64,000 nt of DNA from Nocardioides ochotonae. Its GTDB lineage: Bacteria; Actinomycetota; Actinomycetes; Propionibacteriales; Nocardioidaceae. Below are positions 46,147-54,728 of this stretch, one piece after another; position 1 is the stretch's first letter, and the number at the start of each line of letters is the position of its first letter. The position numbers and the translations under genes are program-made. Below the pieces are notes generated by a model. It worked only from the letters and a program-made list of their open reading frames with translations, was not told the DNA's origin and did no database searches. The stretch spans positions 2,777,001-2,841,000 of the forward strand of contig NZ_CP061769.1 of NCBI RefSeq assembly GCF_011420305.2, in the 5' to 3' direction.

Positions 46147-48042
46147 ATGCATCCAACCCTTCTCCGGCGACTGGCGGTCGTGCTCACCACGCTCCTGCTG
46201 GGCGCCACCACATTCCCACCCTCGCCCGCCGGGGCCACACCGGCACCCGGCGGGCAGGTCCGCGGCGGCGGCTCGTTCTTCACCGAGCTTCAGACGCACT
46301 CCATCACCGGCCAGCCGGGGCTTCGCACGATCGATGGCTTCGTCGCGCCGGCCGGCTTCGACCCGCTCAGCGGCTACCCGGAGACGACCCCGGAGGGATC
46401 CACGCCGCACCAGCACCCCTACCTGGGGCTGATCCTGGCGAAGGACGGCCGCGGCGAGAACGCCCTCACCTACTGCATCGACATGCGGGTCGGCACGGGG
46501 GCCGGGATCAACTACAAGCGTGGTGACTGGAGCGAGGCCAACGTGCCGCACCTCGGGTACCTCGGCTACATCCTGGAGAACTACTTCCCTGCCGCACCGG
46601 GTCCGGCGGGGGTCTCCGACGACCTCAAGGCGGCCGCCACGCAGGCCGCGATCTGGTACTTCACCGACCGACTGGTGATCGACGCGGAGGCCGAGCCCGA
46701 GCTGCACGAGCTGACGTCGGCCATCATCGCCGACGCGCTCGCCAACGGTCCTGCGACCGAGCCCGCGGAGCCGACCCTCTCCATCTCCCCCGACTCGGCC
46801 CTCGCGCCGGTGAGCGGGGAGCTGGTCGGGCCCTTCACCGTCACCGCCGACGGACCCGCGACGCTGCGGGTCGACGGCGTCGAGGTGTTCAGCGACGCCG
46901 CCGGCACCCAGCAGCTGCTCGCCGGCGACACCGTCCAGCCCGGAGCCCAGCTGTGGGTCCGCACGGCCAGTCCGGACACGCCCCAGGGATTCGCACTGCA
47001 ACGCCAGGTTCGGGTCCCCGAGAGCACCGTCTACCTCTACGACGGCACCACCCCCGGCTGGGCCGACGCGCAGAAGCTGATCCTCGCCCAGGAGAAGACC
47101 CTCGAGGCGGTGGCGAGCGTGCGCATCACGCCGTACGCCGCGGGCGGGATCGACGTCGTCAAGACCATCGGCGGCACCGGGGCCGGGCTCCAGGACCGCG
47201 TGGTCGTCGAGGTCTCCTGCGCCACGGAGGACGGCGGGGACCCGGTCGTGCGCACGGCCACGATCCCGGCCGGGACCGGCGCGGGCAGCGAGACCCTGTC
47301 GTTCACCGACCTGCCGGCCGGGGCGCAGTGCACGATCACCGAGACCGAGAACGGCGACAACGACCTCGTCAACCTCACCGCCTCGTCCCTCGAGCCCAGC
47401 ACCGTCACCATCGCTGAAGGTGCGGCCGTCCTGGTCGAGGCCAGCAACGAGTACGAGCGCGCGTTCGGGCAGCTCCAGGTCACCAAGCGGATCAAGGGTC
47501 CCGCCGCCGGTGCGCAGGACGAGGTCGTGATCGCCGTCGACTGCGACGACCCGGTGGGCACCTCCCCCGAGGGCGCCTTCGACCGGGAGTACACGATCCC
47601 GGCCGGAGCCCCGGCGGGCTCCCACCCGCAGGAGGTCGTCACCGGCATCCCCGCCGGCACCGTCTGCACGGTCGCCGAGATCGCCGACGGGGCCACCGAC
47701 ACCGTCGTCGCCGGGCCGGTGCGCATCACGCCGGCCACTGCCACGATCGCCGACGGGGAGACCGCGGCCGTGACCGTCACCAACACCTACCTCGAGCGGG
47801 AGGAGGTCGTCCCGGACCCGGAGCCGACCCCGGACCCTGACCAGGACCAGCTCGAGGACCAGGAGGAGGTCCAGGAGGAGGTCCAGGAGGACGAGGAGGC
47901 CGAGGTGGCCTCCGGCGACCTGCCCCACACCGGCGGGCAGGGTGGCCTGGTCGCGCTGCGCCTCGGACTGGCACTGCTGCTCAGCGGTGCCGGACTGCTG
48001 GCGCTGCGCCGCCTGGCCGGTCTCCGCACCCGGGGGTCGTGA
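46147..48042 (+). CDS. Surface protein with thioester domain and LPXTG-type sorting signal
   Basis: 631 aa. Signal peptide 1-32 (cleavage likely after GATTFPPSPAGA). Residues about 45-210 form a thioester domain: TYCIDMRVGTGAG supplies the Cys and DLKAAATQAAIWYFTDRL the Gln of the internal Cys-Gln crosslink that in Gram-positive adhesins bonds to host or partner proteins. Then a linker domain (about 215-330), two DUF5979-type repeats (about 335-435 and 440-555; VVKTIGGTGAGLQDRVVVEVSC, VTKRIKGPAAGAQDEVVIAVDC), an acidic Pro/Glu/Gln stretch, and LPHTG (592-596) with a membrane segment and basic tail, so it is likely a sortase substrate. ATG with GGAGG seven bases upstream. No sortase is in the window. 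Confidence 0.9.
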   Translation: MHPTLLRRLAVVLTTLLLGATTFPPSPAGATPAPGGQVRGGGSFFTELQTHSITGQPGLRTIDGFVAPAGFDPLSGYPETTPEGSTPHQHPYLGLILAKDGRGENALTYCIDMRVGTGAGINYKRGDWSEANVPHLGYLGYILENYFPAAPGPAGVSDDLKAAATQAAIWYFTDRLVIDAEAEPELHELTSAIIADALANGPATEPAEPTLSISPDSALAPVSGELVGPFTVTADGPATLRVDGVEVFSDAAGTQQLLAGDTVQPGAQLWVRTASPDTPQGFALQRQVRVPESTVYLYDGTTPGWADAQKLILAQEKTLEAVASVRITPYAAGGIDVVKTIGGTGAGLQDRVVVEVSCATEDGGDPVVRTATIPAGTGAGSETLSFTDLPAGAQCTITETENGDNDLVNLTASSLEPSTVTIAEGAAVLVEASNEYERAFGQLQVTKRIKGPAAGAQDEVVIAVDCDDPVGTSPEGAFDREYTIPAGAPAGSHPQEVVTGIPAGTVCTVAEIADGATDTVVAGPVRITPATATIADGETAAVTVTNTYLEREEVVPDPEPTPDPDQDQLEDQEEVQEEVQEDEEAEVASGDLPHTGGQGGLVALRLGLALLLSGAGLLALRRLAGLRTRGS

Positions 48043-48091
48043 TCCCGGACGCGACGCGCGCCTGAGCGCGACGCGTCCGCTCCAGCGCCGT

Positions 48092-48121
48092 CACCCGCGC
48101 CCGCACCTGCGGGCGCGGGTG
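48092..48121. terminator. Bidirectional hairpin between convergent genes
   Basis: A 13-bp perfect stem (48092-48104 with 48109-48121, CACCCGCGCCCGC) with a 4-base loop lies between the surface protein gene and rsmE, which converge here. Confidence 0.7.
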
Positions 48122-48176
48122 GCGGCGAGCCCGCTCGAGCCGGTCGTCGACCGGCGCGGGCGGTCGGGCGCCGGGG

Positions 48177-48935
48177 TCAGGACCAGCGGGGGGTGCGCGA
48201 CAGCAGCGCGGCCGCTGCGGCGACACCGGCGGTGGAGGTGCGCAGCACCTCGGCACCCAGCCGCACCGAGGCGGCCCCCGCCGCGACGAACGCGGCGACC
48301 TCCTCGTCGGTGAGCCCGCCCTCGGGGCCGACCACGATCACGAGCGGGCCCTCGGCGGGCAGGTCGAGGGAGGCGAGCGGCACCGACGCCTCCTCGTGCA
48401 GCACGACCGCCAGCGGCGCCTCGGCGAGCAGGGCGACCACGTCCGCGGTCGAGGCGAGCTCGTCGACGACCGGGAACCAGCTGCGTCGCGCCTGCTTGGC
48501 GGCCTCCCTGGCCGTGGCCCGCCAGCGGGCGAGGGACTTGGTGGCGCGCTCGCCCTTCCAGACCGCCACCGAGCGCGACGCGGCCCACGGCACCACGCGC
48601 GCCACGCCGACCTCGGTGAGCATCTCGACCGCGAGCTCGCCGCGGTCGCCCTTGGGCAGCGCCTGCACGACCACGATCGCGGGCGCGGGCTCGGGGACCC
48701 GGCGGACGTCCTGCACCGTCGCCGTGAGCAGCCGCTTGCCGGTGGCGGCGACCTCGGCGGTGACCGAGGTGCCGGCCCCGTCGGTGAGCACCAGCCGCTC
48801 CCCCACGCGCATCCGGCGTACGGCGACCGCGTGGTGGGCCTCGTCGCCCTCCAGGGTCACCGACGTGCCGGGTGCGGCATCGATCAGGGAGTCGCCGGAG
48901 TCGGCAGCGTCGACGAGGTGGACCGGGAGCGACAT
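48177..48935 (-). CDS. rsmE: 16S rRNA (uracil1498-N3)-methyltransferase
   Basis: 252 aa, SPOUT-class enzyme methylating U1498 of 16S rRNA. PUA-like N-terminus (EGDEAHHAVAVRRMRVGERLVLTDG), then the knotted SAM domain with VVQALPKGDRGELAVEMLTEVGVARVVPW, and the signature IVVGPEGGLTDEEVAAF followed by VRLGAEVLRTSTAGVAAAAAL. ATG at 48935, four bases past the dnaJ stop, so dnaJ-rsmE are one unit with hrcA. Confidence 0.96.
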   Translation of the reverse strand: MSLPVHLVDAADSGDSLIDAAPGTSVTLEGDEAHHAVAVRRMRVGERLVLTDGAGTSVTAEVAATGKRLLTATVQDVRRVPEPAPAIVVVQALPKGDRGELAVEMLTEVGVARVVPWAASRSVAVWKGERATKSLARWRATAREAAKQARRSWFPVVDELASTADVVALLAEAPLAVVLHEEASVPLASLDLPAEGPLVIVVGPEGGLTDEEVAAFVAAGAASVRLGAEVLRTSTAGVAAAAALLSRTPRWS

Positions 48936-48939
48936 CGGC

Positions 48940-50106
48940 TCAGTGGTTGAACGCGTCGCGCAGCCGGCCGAAGACCGACTTGGAGCCGGGACGGACCTGT
49001 CCGCCCGGGTTCTCCTCGCCCCGCAGGGCGGCGAGCTCGCGCAGCAGCTCCTCCTGGCGGGCGTCCAGACGCGTCGGGGTCTCGACGGCCACCGCGACCA
49101 CGAGATCGCCGCGCCCGCCGCGCAGGCCGGGCACACCGCGCCCGCGCAGCACCTGCTGGCTGCCCGACTGGGTGCCCGGACGCACCTCGAGCTCGAACTC
49201 GGTCTCCTTGCCCTCGCGGTCCTCCTCGTCGAGGTCGGCCTCGAGGGTGGGCAGCGTGAGCGTCGTGCCGAGCGCCGCGGCGCTCATCGGGACCGTGACC
49301 GTGCAGTGCAGGTCGTTGCCCTGGCGCACGAAGGTCTCGTGCGGGGCGACCCGGATCTCGACGTACAGGTCGCCGGCGGGGCCGCCGCCGGGGCCGACCT
49401 CGCCCTGCTCGGCCAGCTGCACGCGCACGCCGTCGTCGACGCCCGCGGGGATCTTGACGGTGAGGTTGCGGCGCGAGCGGACCCGACCCTCGCCGGAGCA
49501 CTCGCGGCAGGGGTCGGGGATGATCGAGCCGAGGCCGCGGCACGCCGCGCACGGGCGCAGCGTGCGGATCTCACCGAGGAAGGACCGCTGCACGTGGGCG
49601 ACCTCGCCCTGGCCGTGGCAGGTCTCGCAGGTCACCGGCTTGCTGCCCGGTGCCGCACCGTCGCCGTGGCAGGTCTCGCAGAGCACGGCGGTGTCGACCT
49701 TGAGCTCGCGAGTGACGCCGAACGCCGCCTCGGCGAGCTCGACCTCGAGGCGGATCAGGGCGTCCTGGCCGCGCTGCACGCGCGAGCGCGGGCCGCGCCC
49801 GCCGCCGGCGCCCGGCTGGCCGCCGAAGAAGGCGTCCATGATGTCGGTGAAGGAGAACCCGGCGCCGGCGCCGAAGCCACCAGCCCCGCCGGCGAACGGG
49901 TCACCGCCGCGGTCGTACGCCGCGCGCTTCTGCGGGTCCGAGAGCACCTCGTAGGCGTGGCTGACGACCTTGAACTGCTCCTGCGTCTCCGGGTCGGGGT
50001 TGACGTCCGGGTGCAGCTTGCGCGCGAGCCTCCGGTAGGCCTTCTTGATGGTGTCGGCGTCCGCGTCGCGGGCGACACCGAGAAGCTCGTACAGGTCCTG
50101 GCTCAA
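48940..50106 (-). CDS. dnaJ: Chaperone protein DnaJ (DnaJ2 type)
   Basis: 388 aa. J domain ([34 protein letters not shown], with HPD), Gly/Phe-rich linker, zinc-finger domain with four CxxCxGxG repeats ([32 protein letters not shown]) and a C-terminal substrate-binding domain. Works with DnaK. TTG at 50106 is the family start ([11 protein letters not shown]); AGAGAG lies upstream. It follows hrcA by 94 bp, the usual HrcA-DnaJ2 order. Confidence 0.96.
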   Translation of the reverse strand: MSQDLYELLGVARDADADTIKKAYRRLARKLHPDVNPDPETQEQFKVVSHAYEVLSDPQKRAAYDRGGDPFAGGAGGFGAGAGFSFTDIMDAFFGGQPGAGGGRGPRSRVQRGQDALIRLEVELAEAAFGVTRELKVDTAVLCETCHGDGAAPGSKPVTCETCHGQGEVAHVQRSFLGEIRTLRPCAACRGLGSIIPDPCRECSGEGRVRSRRNLTVKIPAGVDDGVRVQLAEQGEVGPGGGPAGDLYVEIRVAPHETFVRQGNDLHCTVTVPMSAAALGTTLTLPTLEADLDEEDREGKETEFELEVRPGTQSGSQQVLRGRGVPGLRGGRGDLVVAVAVETPTRLDARQEELLRELAALRGEENPGGQVRPGSKSVFGRLRDAFNH

Positions 50107-50200
50107 CGTCTGCTCTCTCTGCTGGGCGGTGCGGGACGGGGGCCGCCGGGAGGCGGCCCGAAGGGGTGCGAAACGGGGAGCGATCCGGCGCTGGTGCCGG

Positions 50201-51223
50201 TCAACCCTCCTCGAGGATGCGCGACACGTAACGGGCGACGGCGCGCACCGCTGACATCGTGCCGGGGTAGTCCATGCGGGTCGGTCCGACGATGCCGAGC
50301 GTGGCCACGGCACCGTCGCGCGGGCCGTAGCCGGTTGCCACCACGCTCGTGGAGGAGAACTGCTCGTAGGGACCCTCCGCGCCGATGCGGACGGTCAACG
50401 CCCCGCCGGAGGTCGCCTCGCCGAGGAGCTTGAGCAGCACGACGTGCTCCTCGAGGGCCTCCAGGAGCGGGCGGACGGCGGAGTCGAAGGAGTCGCCGTA
50501 GCGCGCGAGGTTGGCCGCGCCACCGACGGCGATCCGCTCCGAGGAGCGGTGGTCGACCATCGCCTCGACCAGCGCCTCGACCACGGATGCGGTGTGCACG
50601 GCCTCCGGCACCGGCCCCTCGGGGACGATGTCGCGCAGCGCGGTCGCGGCCGCGGCGATCGCCTCACCGGTGGCCGCGCGGTTGACGCGGGTGCGCAGGT
50701 CGGCGAGCGCCTGCTCCTCGATGCCCGCCTCGAGCTCGACGATGCGCTGCTCGACCCGCCCGGTGCTGAGGATCAGCACCGCGAGCAGCCGGGTCGGGGT
50801 CAGCGACACCAGCTCGATGTGGCGCACGGTCGAGCGCGAGAGGGTGGGGTACTGCACGACGGCGACCTGGCGGGTCAGCTGGGAGAGCAGGCGCACGGAG
50901 CGCTGCACCACGTCGTCGAGGTCCACGGCACCGTCGAGGAACGAGGAGATCGCACGCCGCTCGGCGGCACTCATCGGGCGCACCGTGGTGAGCCGGTCGA
51001 CGAAGAGCCGGTAGCCCTTGTCGGTGGGGACCCGGCCGGCGCTGGTGTGCGGCTGGGTGATCAGGCCCTCGTCCTCGAGAGCCGCCATGTCATTGCGCAC
51101 CGTGGCGGGCGAGACGCCCAGCCCGTGCCGCTCGACCAAGGCCTTGGAGCCCACCGGCTCCTCTGTCGCGACGTAGTCCTCGACGATCGCGCGGAGCACG
51201 GCGAGCCTGCGGTCCTCCTGCAT
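50201..51223 (-). CDS. hrcA: Heat-inducible transcription repressor HrcA
   Basis: 340 aa. Winged-helix domain ([69 protein letters not shown]) then a GAF-like dimer domain ([31 protein letters not shown]). Binds CIRCE and represses chaperone genes until heat shock. ATG at 51223 with GGGAGG six bases upstream. A CIRCE element (51294-51320) lies in front, so it is autoregulated. Confidence 0.96.
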   Translation of the reverse strand: MQEDRRLAVLRAIVEDYVATEEPVGSKALVERHGLGVSPATVRNDMAALEDEGLITQPHTSAGRVPTDKGYRLFVDRLTTVRPMSAAERRAISSFLDGAVDLDDVVQRSVRLLSQLTRQVAVVQYPTLSRSTVRHIELVSLTPTRLLAVLILSTGRVEQRIVELEAGIEEQALADLRTRVNRAATGEAIAAAATALRDIVPEGPVPEAVHTASVVEALVEAMVDHRSSERIAVGGAANLARYGDSFDSAVRPLLEALEEHVVLLKLLGEATSGGALTVRIGAEGPYEQFSSTSVVATGYGPRDGAVATLGIVGPTRMDYPGTMSAVRAVARYVSRILEEG

Positions 51224-51293
51224 GTCTCGCCTCCCTGATCTGATCGCACCGAGTGGAACTCGGCAATGAACCTAGCGCCATCGCTGCGCAGCG

Positions 51294-51320
51294 CTGGCAC
51301 TCCTCACCCCGGAGTGCCAA
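51294..51320. promoter_or_regulatory. CIRCE operator of hrcA-dnaJ-rsmE
   Basis: Inverted repeat CTGGCACTC-N9-GAGTGCCAA, close to the consensus TTAGCACTC-N9-GAGTGCTAA (three mismatches over both arms), with the exact 9-base spacer. It lies 70 bases before the hrcA ATG and is the binding site for HrcA. Confidence 0.9.
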
Positions 51321-51375
51321 TCCTACTAGGCGTTCCGCCCACTCGGTGGAATCCGCACTCGCCCGACGTGGGCAG

Positions 51376-51394
51376 GAAGGTTAGGCTGGCCTTA
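51376..51394. promoter_or_regulatory. IdeR/DtxR-like iron box before the DUF2470 gene
   Basis: GAAGGTTAGGCTGGCCTTA matches the 19-bp iron-box consensus TTAGGTTAGSCTAACCTAA at 14 positions and keeps the GGTTAG/CTxxCC core. It lies 17 bases before the GTG of the next gene, over its likely promoter, so the gene should be turned up when iron is low. Confidence 0.7.
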
Positions 51395-51411
51395 CTTACG
51401 TAGGAGGAGCC

Positions 51412-52149
51412 GTGACCGCAGACCCCACCACCCGTCAGCTGCTCGATCCCGACCAGGACGCCGACCACGCCCGCAGCGTGCTGGCCTGCCCCGCAGCCGT
51501 CACCGTTGCCATCGAGGGGGCCGTCGAGGGCCGTGCCGGCGGTCACGACGACACGGCCGCCACCGGCCTCGGCGTGGAGGACCGTCACGGCACTCCCACC
51601 TTCCACTGCCCCGCCGGGTCGGGCCTCGCCGACGCCGCCGCCCGCGGCGCCCGTGCCACCCTCACCGTCACCAGCGGGCTCGGTGCTCCCGGCGCCGCCG
51701 AGCGCGGCACCCGGCTGCTGGTGTCGGGTCGCCTGGCCGTGGGCGGCACCAGCAGCTGCCGCTGCTGCGCGGATGCCCGCTCGACCGTCGTGCTCGCCCC
51801 CGAGAAGGTCCTGCTCGCCCAGCCCGGATCGCCGGCGGTCGAGGTGTCGCTGAGGCACTTCCGCTCCGCCGAGCACGAGCTCAACACCGGCTACCTCCAG
51901 CGGATCGCCCGCCATGTGGCGCAGGAGCACCAGGACGACCTGCGCCGCACCGTCTCGGTCGCCACGGCCACCCCGCTGGAGGAGGTGCTCGGGGTCGGGC
52001 TCACCGACCTGACCCGCGAGGGCGTCAGCGTCGGGTGGATCGACCTCCAGGGCGCCCACCTCTCCCCGCTCCGCTTCCCGCGCCCGGCGCGCAGCGCCTC
52101 CGAGCTCGGCGCGATGCTGCGCCGCGAGCTCGACGCGGGGCCCTGCTGA
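51412..52149 (+). CDS. DUF2470-domain protein (haem/iron-related)
   Basis: 245 aa. An N-terminal split-barrel flavin-nucleotide-binding-like half (about 25-150; HARSVLACPAAVTVAIEGAVEG..., HCPAGSGLADAAARGARATLTVTSGLG) is followed by the DUF2470 domain (about 155-245; LNTGYLQRIARHVAQEHQDDLRRTVSVATATP...VSVGWIDLQGAHLSPLRFP). DUF2470 is the C-terminal part of HugZ/HutZ-type haem-utilisation proteins. Likely involved in haem or iron use, supported by the iron box upstream. GTG at 51412 with AGGAGG five bases before it. Confidence 0.85.
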   Translation: MTADPTTRQLLDPDQDADHARSVLACPAAVTVAIEGAVEGRAGGHDDTAATGLGVEDRHGTPTFHCPAGSGLADAAARGARATLTVTSGLGAPGAAERGTRLLVSGRLAVGGTSSCRCCADARSTVVLAPEKVLLAQPGSPAVEVSLRHFRSAEHELNTGYLQRIARHVAQEHQDDLRRTVSVATATPLEEVLGVGLTDLTREGVSVGWIDLQGAHLSPLRFPRPARSASELGAMLRRELDAGPC

Positions 52150-52173
52150 GCACGACGCCGTAGGCTCACCCGC

Positions 52174-53022
52174 GTGAGCTTCAGGGAGGTCGCCGACCGG
52201 GTGTGGGTCGCGCGTCATGAGTGGTTCGACGTCAACGTGACACTCGTCGGCGGCGCGGACGGCCTGCTCGTGGTCGACACCCACGCCTCCGACCGCGCCG
52301 CGCGCGCCGTGGTCGACGACGTGCGCCGCCTGGGCCACGGCGAGGTGGTCGCGGTGGTCAACACCCACGAGCACTTCGACCACACCTTCGGCAACGGCGC
52401 CTTCCGCCGCGCCTACGGTCCGATCCCGATCCACGCCCACGAGGTCGCCGCGGCTGCGACCCTCGAGGCCGGCGCCCGCGCCCAGCAGGAGTACGCCGCC
52501 GACCCCGACGACCCGCACCGCGAGGAGGTCCTCGGCACCGAGATCGTCCCCGCCGACCACACCTTCTCCTCCGCGCGCGCCCTCGACCTCGGCGACCGCC
52601 TCGTCGAGCTGGTCCACCCCGGCCGCGGCCACACCGCCGGCGACCTGGTCGTGCGGGTCCCGGACGCCGACGTGCTGCTGGCCGGCGACCTCGTCGAGGA
52701 GTCCGCCCCGCCGTCGTACGGCCCGGACAGCCACCCGATGGAGTGGCCGCTGAGCCTGGACCTCGTGCTCTCGCTCACCACCGCGGACAGTGTGGTGGTG
52801 CCGGGACACGGCGCGGTGGTGGATCGCGGGTTCGTGGAGGAGCAGCGCGGCCTGATCGGGGTGGTGGCCGAGACCGTCCGCGACCTCGCCGGGCGCGGGG
52901 TCCCACTCGAGCGGGCGCTCGCCGACGCCGAGTGGCCGTGGCCGCGCGAGCACCTGGTGCACGCCGTACGACGCGGCTATGAGCACCTCCCGCGCGCACA
53001 GCGCCGGTTGCCGCTCGTCTGA
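52174..53022 (+). CDS. Metallo-beta-lactamase-fold hydrolase
   Basis: 282 aa. Metal-binding motif NTHEHFDHTFGNGAF (HxHxDH), later HPGRGHTAGDLVVRVP and VLLAGDLVEES, and PGHGAVVDRGF, giving the usual five-ligand site. The substrate is unknown; the family includes glyoxalase II-like and arylsulfatase-like enzymes. GTG at 52174, 24 bases past the previous stop, so possibly one transcript. Confidence 0.88.
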   Translation: MSFREVADRVWVARHEWFDVNVTLVGGADGLLVVDTHASDRAARAVVDDVRRLGHGEVVAVVNTHEHFDHTFGNGAFRRAYGPIPIHAHEVAAAATLEAGARAQQEYAADPDDPHREEVLGTEIVPADHTFSSARALDLGDRLVELVHPGRGHTAGDLVVRVPDADVLLAGDLVEESAPPSYGPDSHPMEWPLSLDLVLSLTTADSVVVPGHGAVVDRGFVEEQRGLIGVVAETVRDLAGRGVPLERALADAEWPWPREHLVHAVRRGYEHLPRAQRRLPLV

Positions 53023-53030
53023 GCGGGTAC
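53006..53030 (+). promoter_or_regulatory. SigB/SigF-type promoter of the small His-rich gene
   Basis: GGTT (53006-53009), 15 bases, GGGTAC (53025-53030), then eight bases to the ATG at 53039. It overlaps the end of the hydrolase gene. A start this near the -10 suggests a leaderless mRNA. Confidence 0.45.
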
Positions 53031-53038
53031 TTCCGGGC

Positions 53039-53266
53039 ATGAGCGAGGAGACGCCGCACCACGACGACCCCCACGAGCACGACCACCACCACGTCCCCAT
53101 CGACATCCCGGACGACGAGCTCCCCGAGGACCTGAGGCCGACCGACGACAACCCGCTGGCCAAGGGCCTCCCGCCCGGCCAGGGGGTGGCCGGCCTGCTC
53201 GAGGAGGGCAAGCACGCCACCGAGGACGACGAGGACGAGGACGGCACCGCCGAGCACAAGGCGTAG
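53039..53266 (+). CDS. Small acidic histidine-rich protein
   Basis: 75 aa. The N-terminal half is His/Asp/Glu-rich (MSEETPHHDDPHEHDHHHVP), then IDIPDDELPEDLRPTDDNPLAKGLPPGQGVAGLLEEG and a Glu/Asp/Lys-rich end. It looks disordered and probably binds metal. No family recognised. Stress-type promoter just upstream. The gene lies 16 bp after the hydrolase stop. Confidence 0.65.
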   Translation: MSEETPHHDDPHEHDHHHVPIDIPDDELPEDLRPTDDNPLAKGLPPGQGVAGLLEEGKHATEDDEDEDGTAEHKA

Positions 53267-53339
53267 GACAGGTCACACCCGGGTCCTCGCGCGGCGCGTC
53301 TCGCGCCGAGTGTCGGTGGGCCGACCTAGCGTGGTGCGG

Positions 53340-54185
53340 GTGACCGATCGTTACGGCTCCGACGTCCTCTCCGGCGACTGGCGCGCGCCCAAGCGCGGGC
53401 GCGCGGTCGAGACCTCCGCCGACCCCGGCCTGGTCGTGGAGGAGGTCACCACCGACTGGGTGGGCGAGATCGTCGCGGTCGACCGCGACCTGCACACCGT
53501 CACCCTCGAGGACCGCCGCCACAAGCGACGCACCTTTCCCCTCGGCGCCGGCTTCCTGCTCGAGGGCAAGCCGGTCATCCTCACCGCTCCGGTGCGCCGG
53601 GTCGCGCCCGCGAAGCCCACGCGCACCGCGTCCGGCTCGGTGGCCGTCCATGACGCGAAGGCCCGCGTCGCGCGCGCCAGCCGCATCTTCGTCGAGGGCC
53701 GCCACGACGCCGAGCTGGTCGAGAAGGTCTGGGGCGACGACCTGCGCATCGAGGGCGTGGTCGTGGAGTTCCTCGGCGGCGTCGACGATCTCGCCGACCA
53801 CCTGGTCGACTTCAAGCCCGGTCCGCAGCGGCGCGTCGGCGTGCTGGTCGACCACCTGGTCCCGGGCTCGAAGGAGTCCCGCATCGCCCAGGGCATCGCC
53901 CGCTCGGCGGTGGGCAAGCACGTCCTGATCGTCGGCCACCCGTTCATCGACGTGTGGCAGGCGGTCAAGCCCGACCGGCTGGGACTGGCCGAGTGGCCCA
54001 CGATCCCGCGCTCGATCGAGTGGAAGAAGGGCGTGTGCCAGCACCTCGGCTGGCCGCACCGCAACCAGACCGACATCGCGCGGGCCTGGCAGCACATCCT
54101 CAGCAAGGTCTCGTCCTACAACGACCTCGAGCCCGCCCTGCTCGGCCGGGTCGAGGAGCTCATCGACTTCGTGACCGCCGAGTGA
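53340..54185 (+). CDS. DUF3097 family protein
   Basis: 281 aa from the GTG at 53340 (an in-frame GTG at 53331 and one at 53310 are possible). DUF3097 is an actinobacterial family of unknown function. RIFVEGRHDAELVEKVWGDDLRIEGVVVEFLGG and VGVLVDHLVPGSKESRIAQGI are reminiscent of a TOPRIM-like fold, with Glu and the DHL..S segment at metal-binding places; this is my inference. The C-terminus has IEWKKGVCQHLGWPHRNQTDIARAWQHI. Convergent with the TM2 gene. Confidence 0.85.
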   Translation: MTDRYGSDVLSGDWRAPKRGRAVETSADPGLVVEEVTTDWVGEIVAVDRDLHTVTLEDRRHKRRTFPLGAGFLLEGKPVILTAPVRRVAPAKPTRTASGSVAVHDAKARVARASRIFVEGRHDAELVEKVWGDDLRIEGVVVEFLGGVDDLADHLVDFKPGPQRRVGVLVDHLVPGSKESRIAQGIARSAVGKHVLIVGHPFIDVWQAVKPDRLGLAEWPTIPRSIEWKKGVCQHLGWPHRNQTDIARAWQHILSKVSSYNDLEPALLGRVEELIDFVTAE

Positions 54186-54201
54186 GCTCCCCGACCGGCG
54201 C

Positions 54202-54606
54202 TCAGCTGCGCAGCATGTAGCCGTTCGCGTCCTTGCTGTCGGTGGCCAGGATGATGATGCCGTCGATGAAGGGCCACAGGCCGCCGATGCCACAGGTCAC
54301 GATGGTGACCACCAGCTGGGCGATGCCAATGCCGGTGTAGCCGGCGTAGAGCCGGCCGATGCCCAGCGGGAGCAGCAGCTGCAGCAGGCCGGCGACGAGC
54401 TTGGACTTGTCCGAGTAAGGGATGCCGGTCGTCGGGTGGACGCCGTACGGCGCGCCAGGCGAAGCGCCGTAGGGCGAGTACGGCTGCTGGCCGTAGGGCT
54501 GCTGTCCGTACGAAGGCGGCTGCTGGCCGTACGAAGGCGGCTGCTGGCCGTACGGCGACGACGGGTCGCCGTCGTCGGGGCGGGGGTACTCGGGTCCCTG
54601 GGTCAT
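54202..54606 (-). CDS. TM2 domain membrane protein
   Basis: 134 aa. A Pro/Tyr/Gln/Gly-rich, disordered N-terminus with PPSYGQQ repeats (1-65, encoded by a 21-bp tandem repeat at 54507-54547) leads to a TM2 domain: two membrane helices (LVAGLLQLLLPLGIGRLYAGYTGIGIAQLVVTIVTCGIGGLWPFIDGIIIL). Function unknown in bacteria. ATG at 54606. Confidence 0.9.
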   Translation of the reverse strand: MTQGPEYPRPDDGDPSSPYGQQPPSYGQQPPSYGQQPYGQQPYSPYGASPGAPYGVHPTTGIPYSDKSKLVAGLLQLLLPLGIGRLYAGYTGIGIAQLVVTIVTCGIGGLWPFIDGIIILATDSKDANGYMLRS

Positions 54607-54728
54607 GTGGCCAGCCTAGGGCCCGCGCAGCCGTTCCGTGGCCCAGTCCGCGAGGCCGCGCGGAGAACCAGGGAAGCCTCAGGGTGCGGTCCGGAGCCGG
54701 GTCGTTCGCACCGGCCGGCGGAGCTGGG

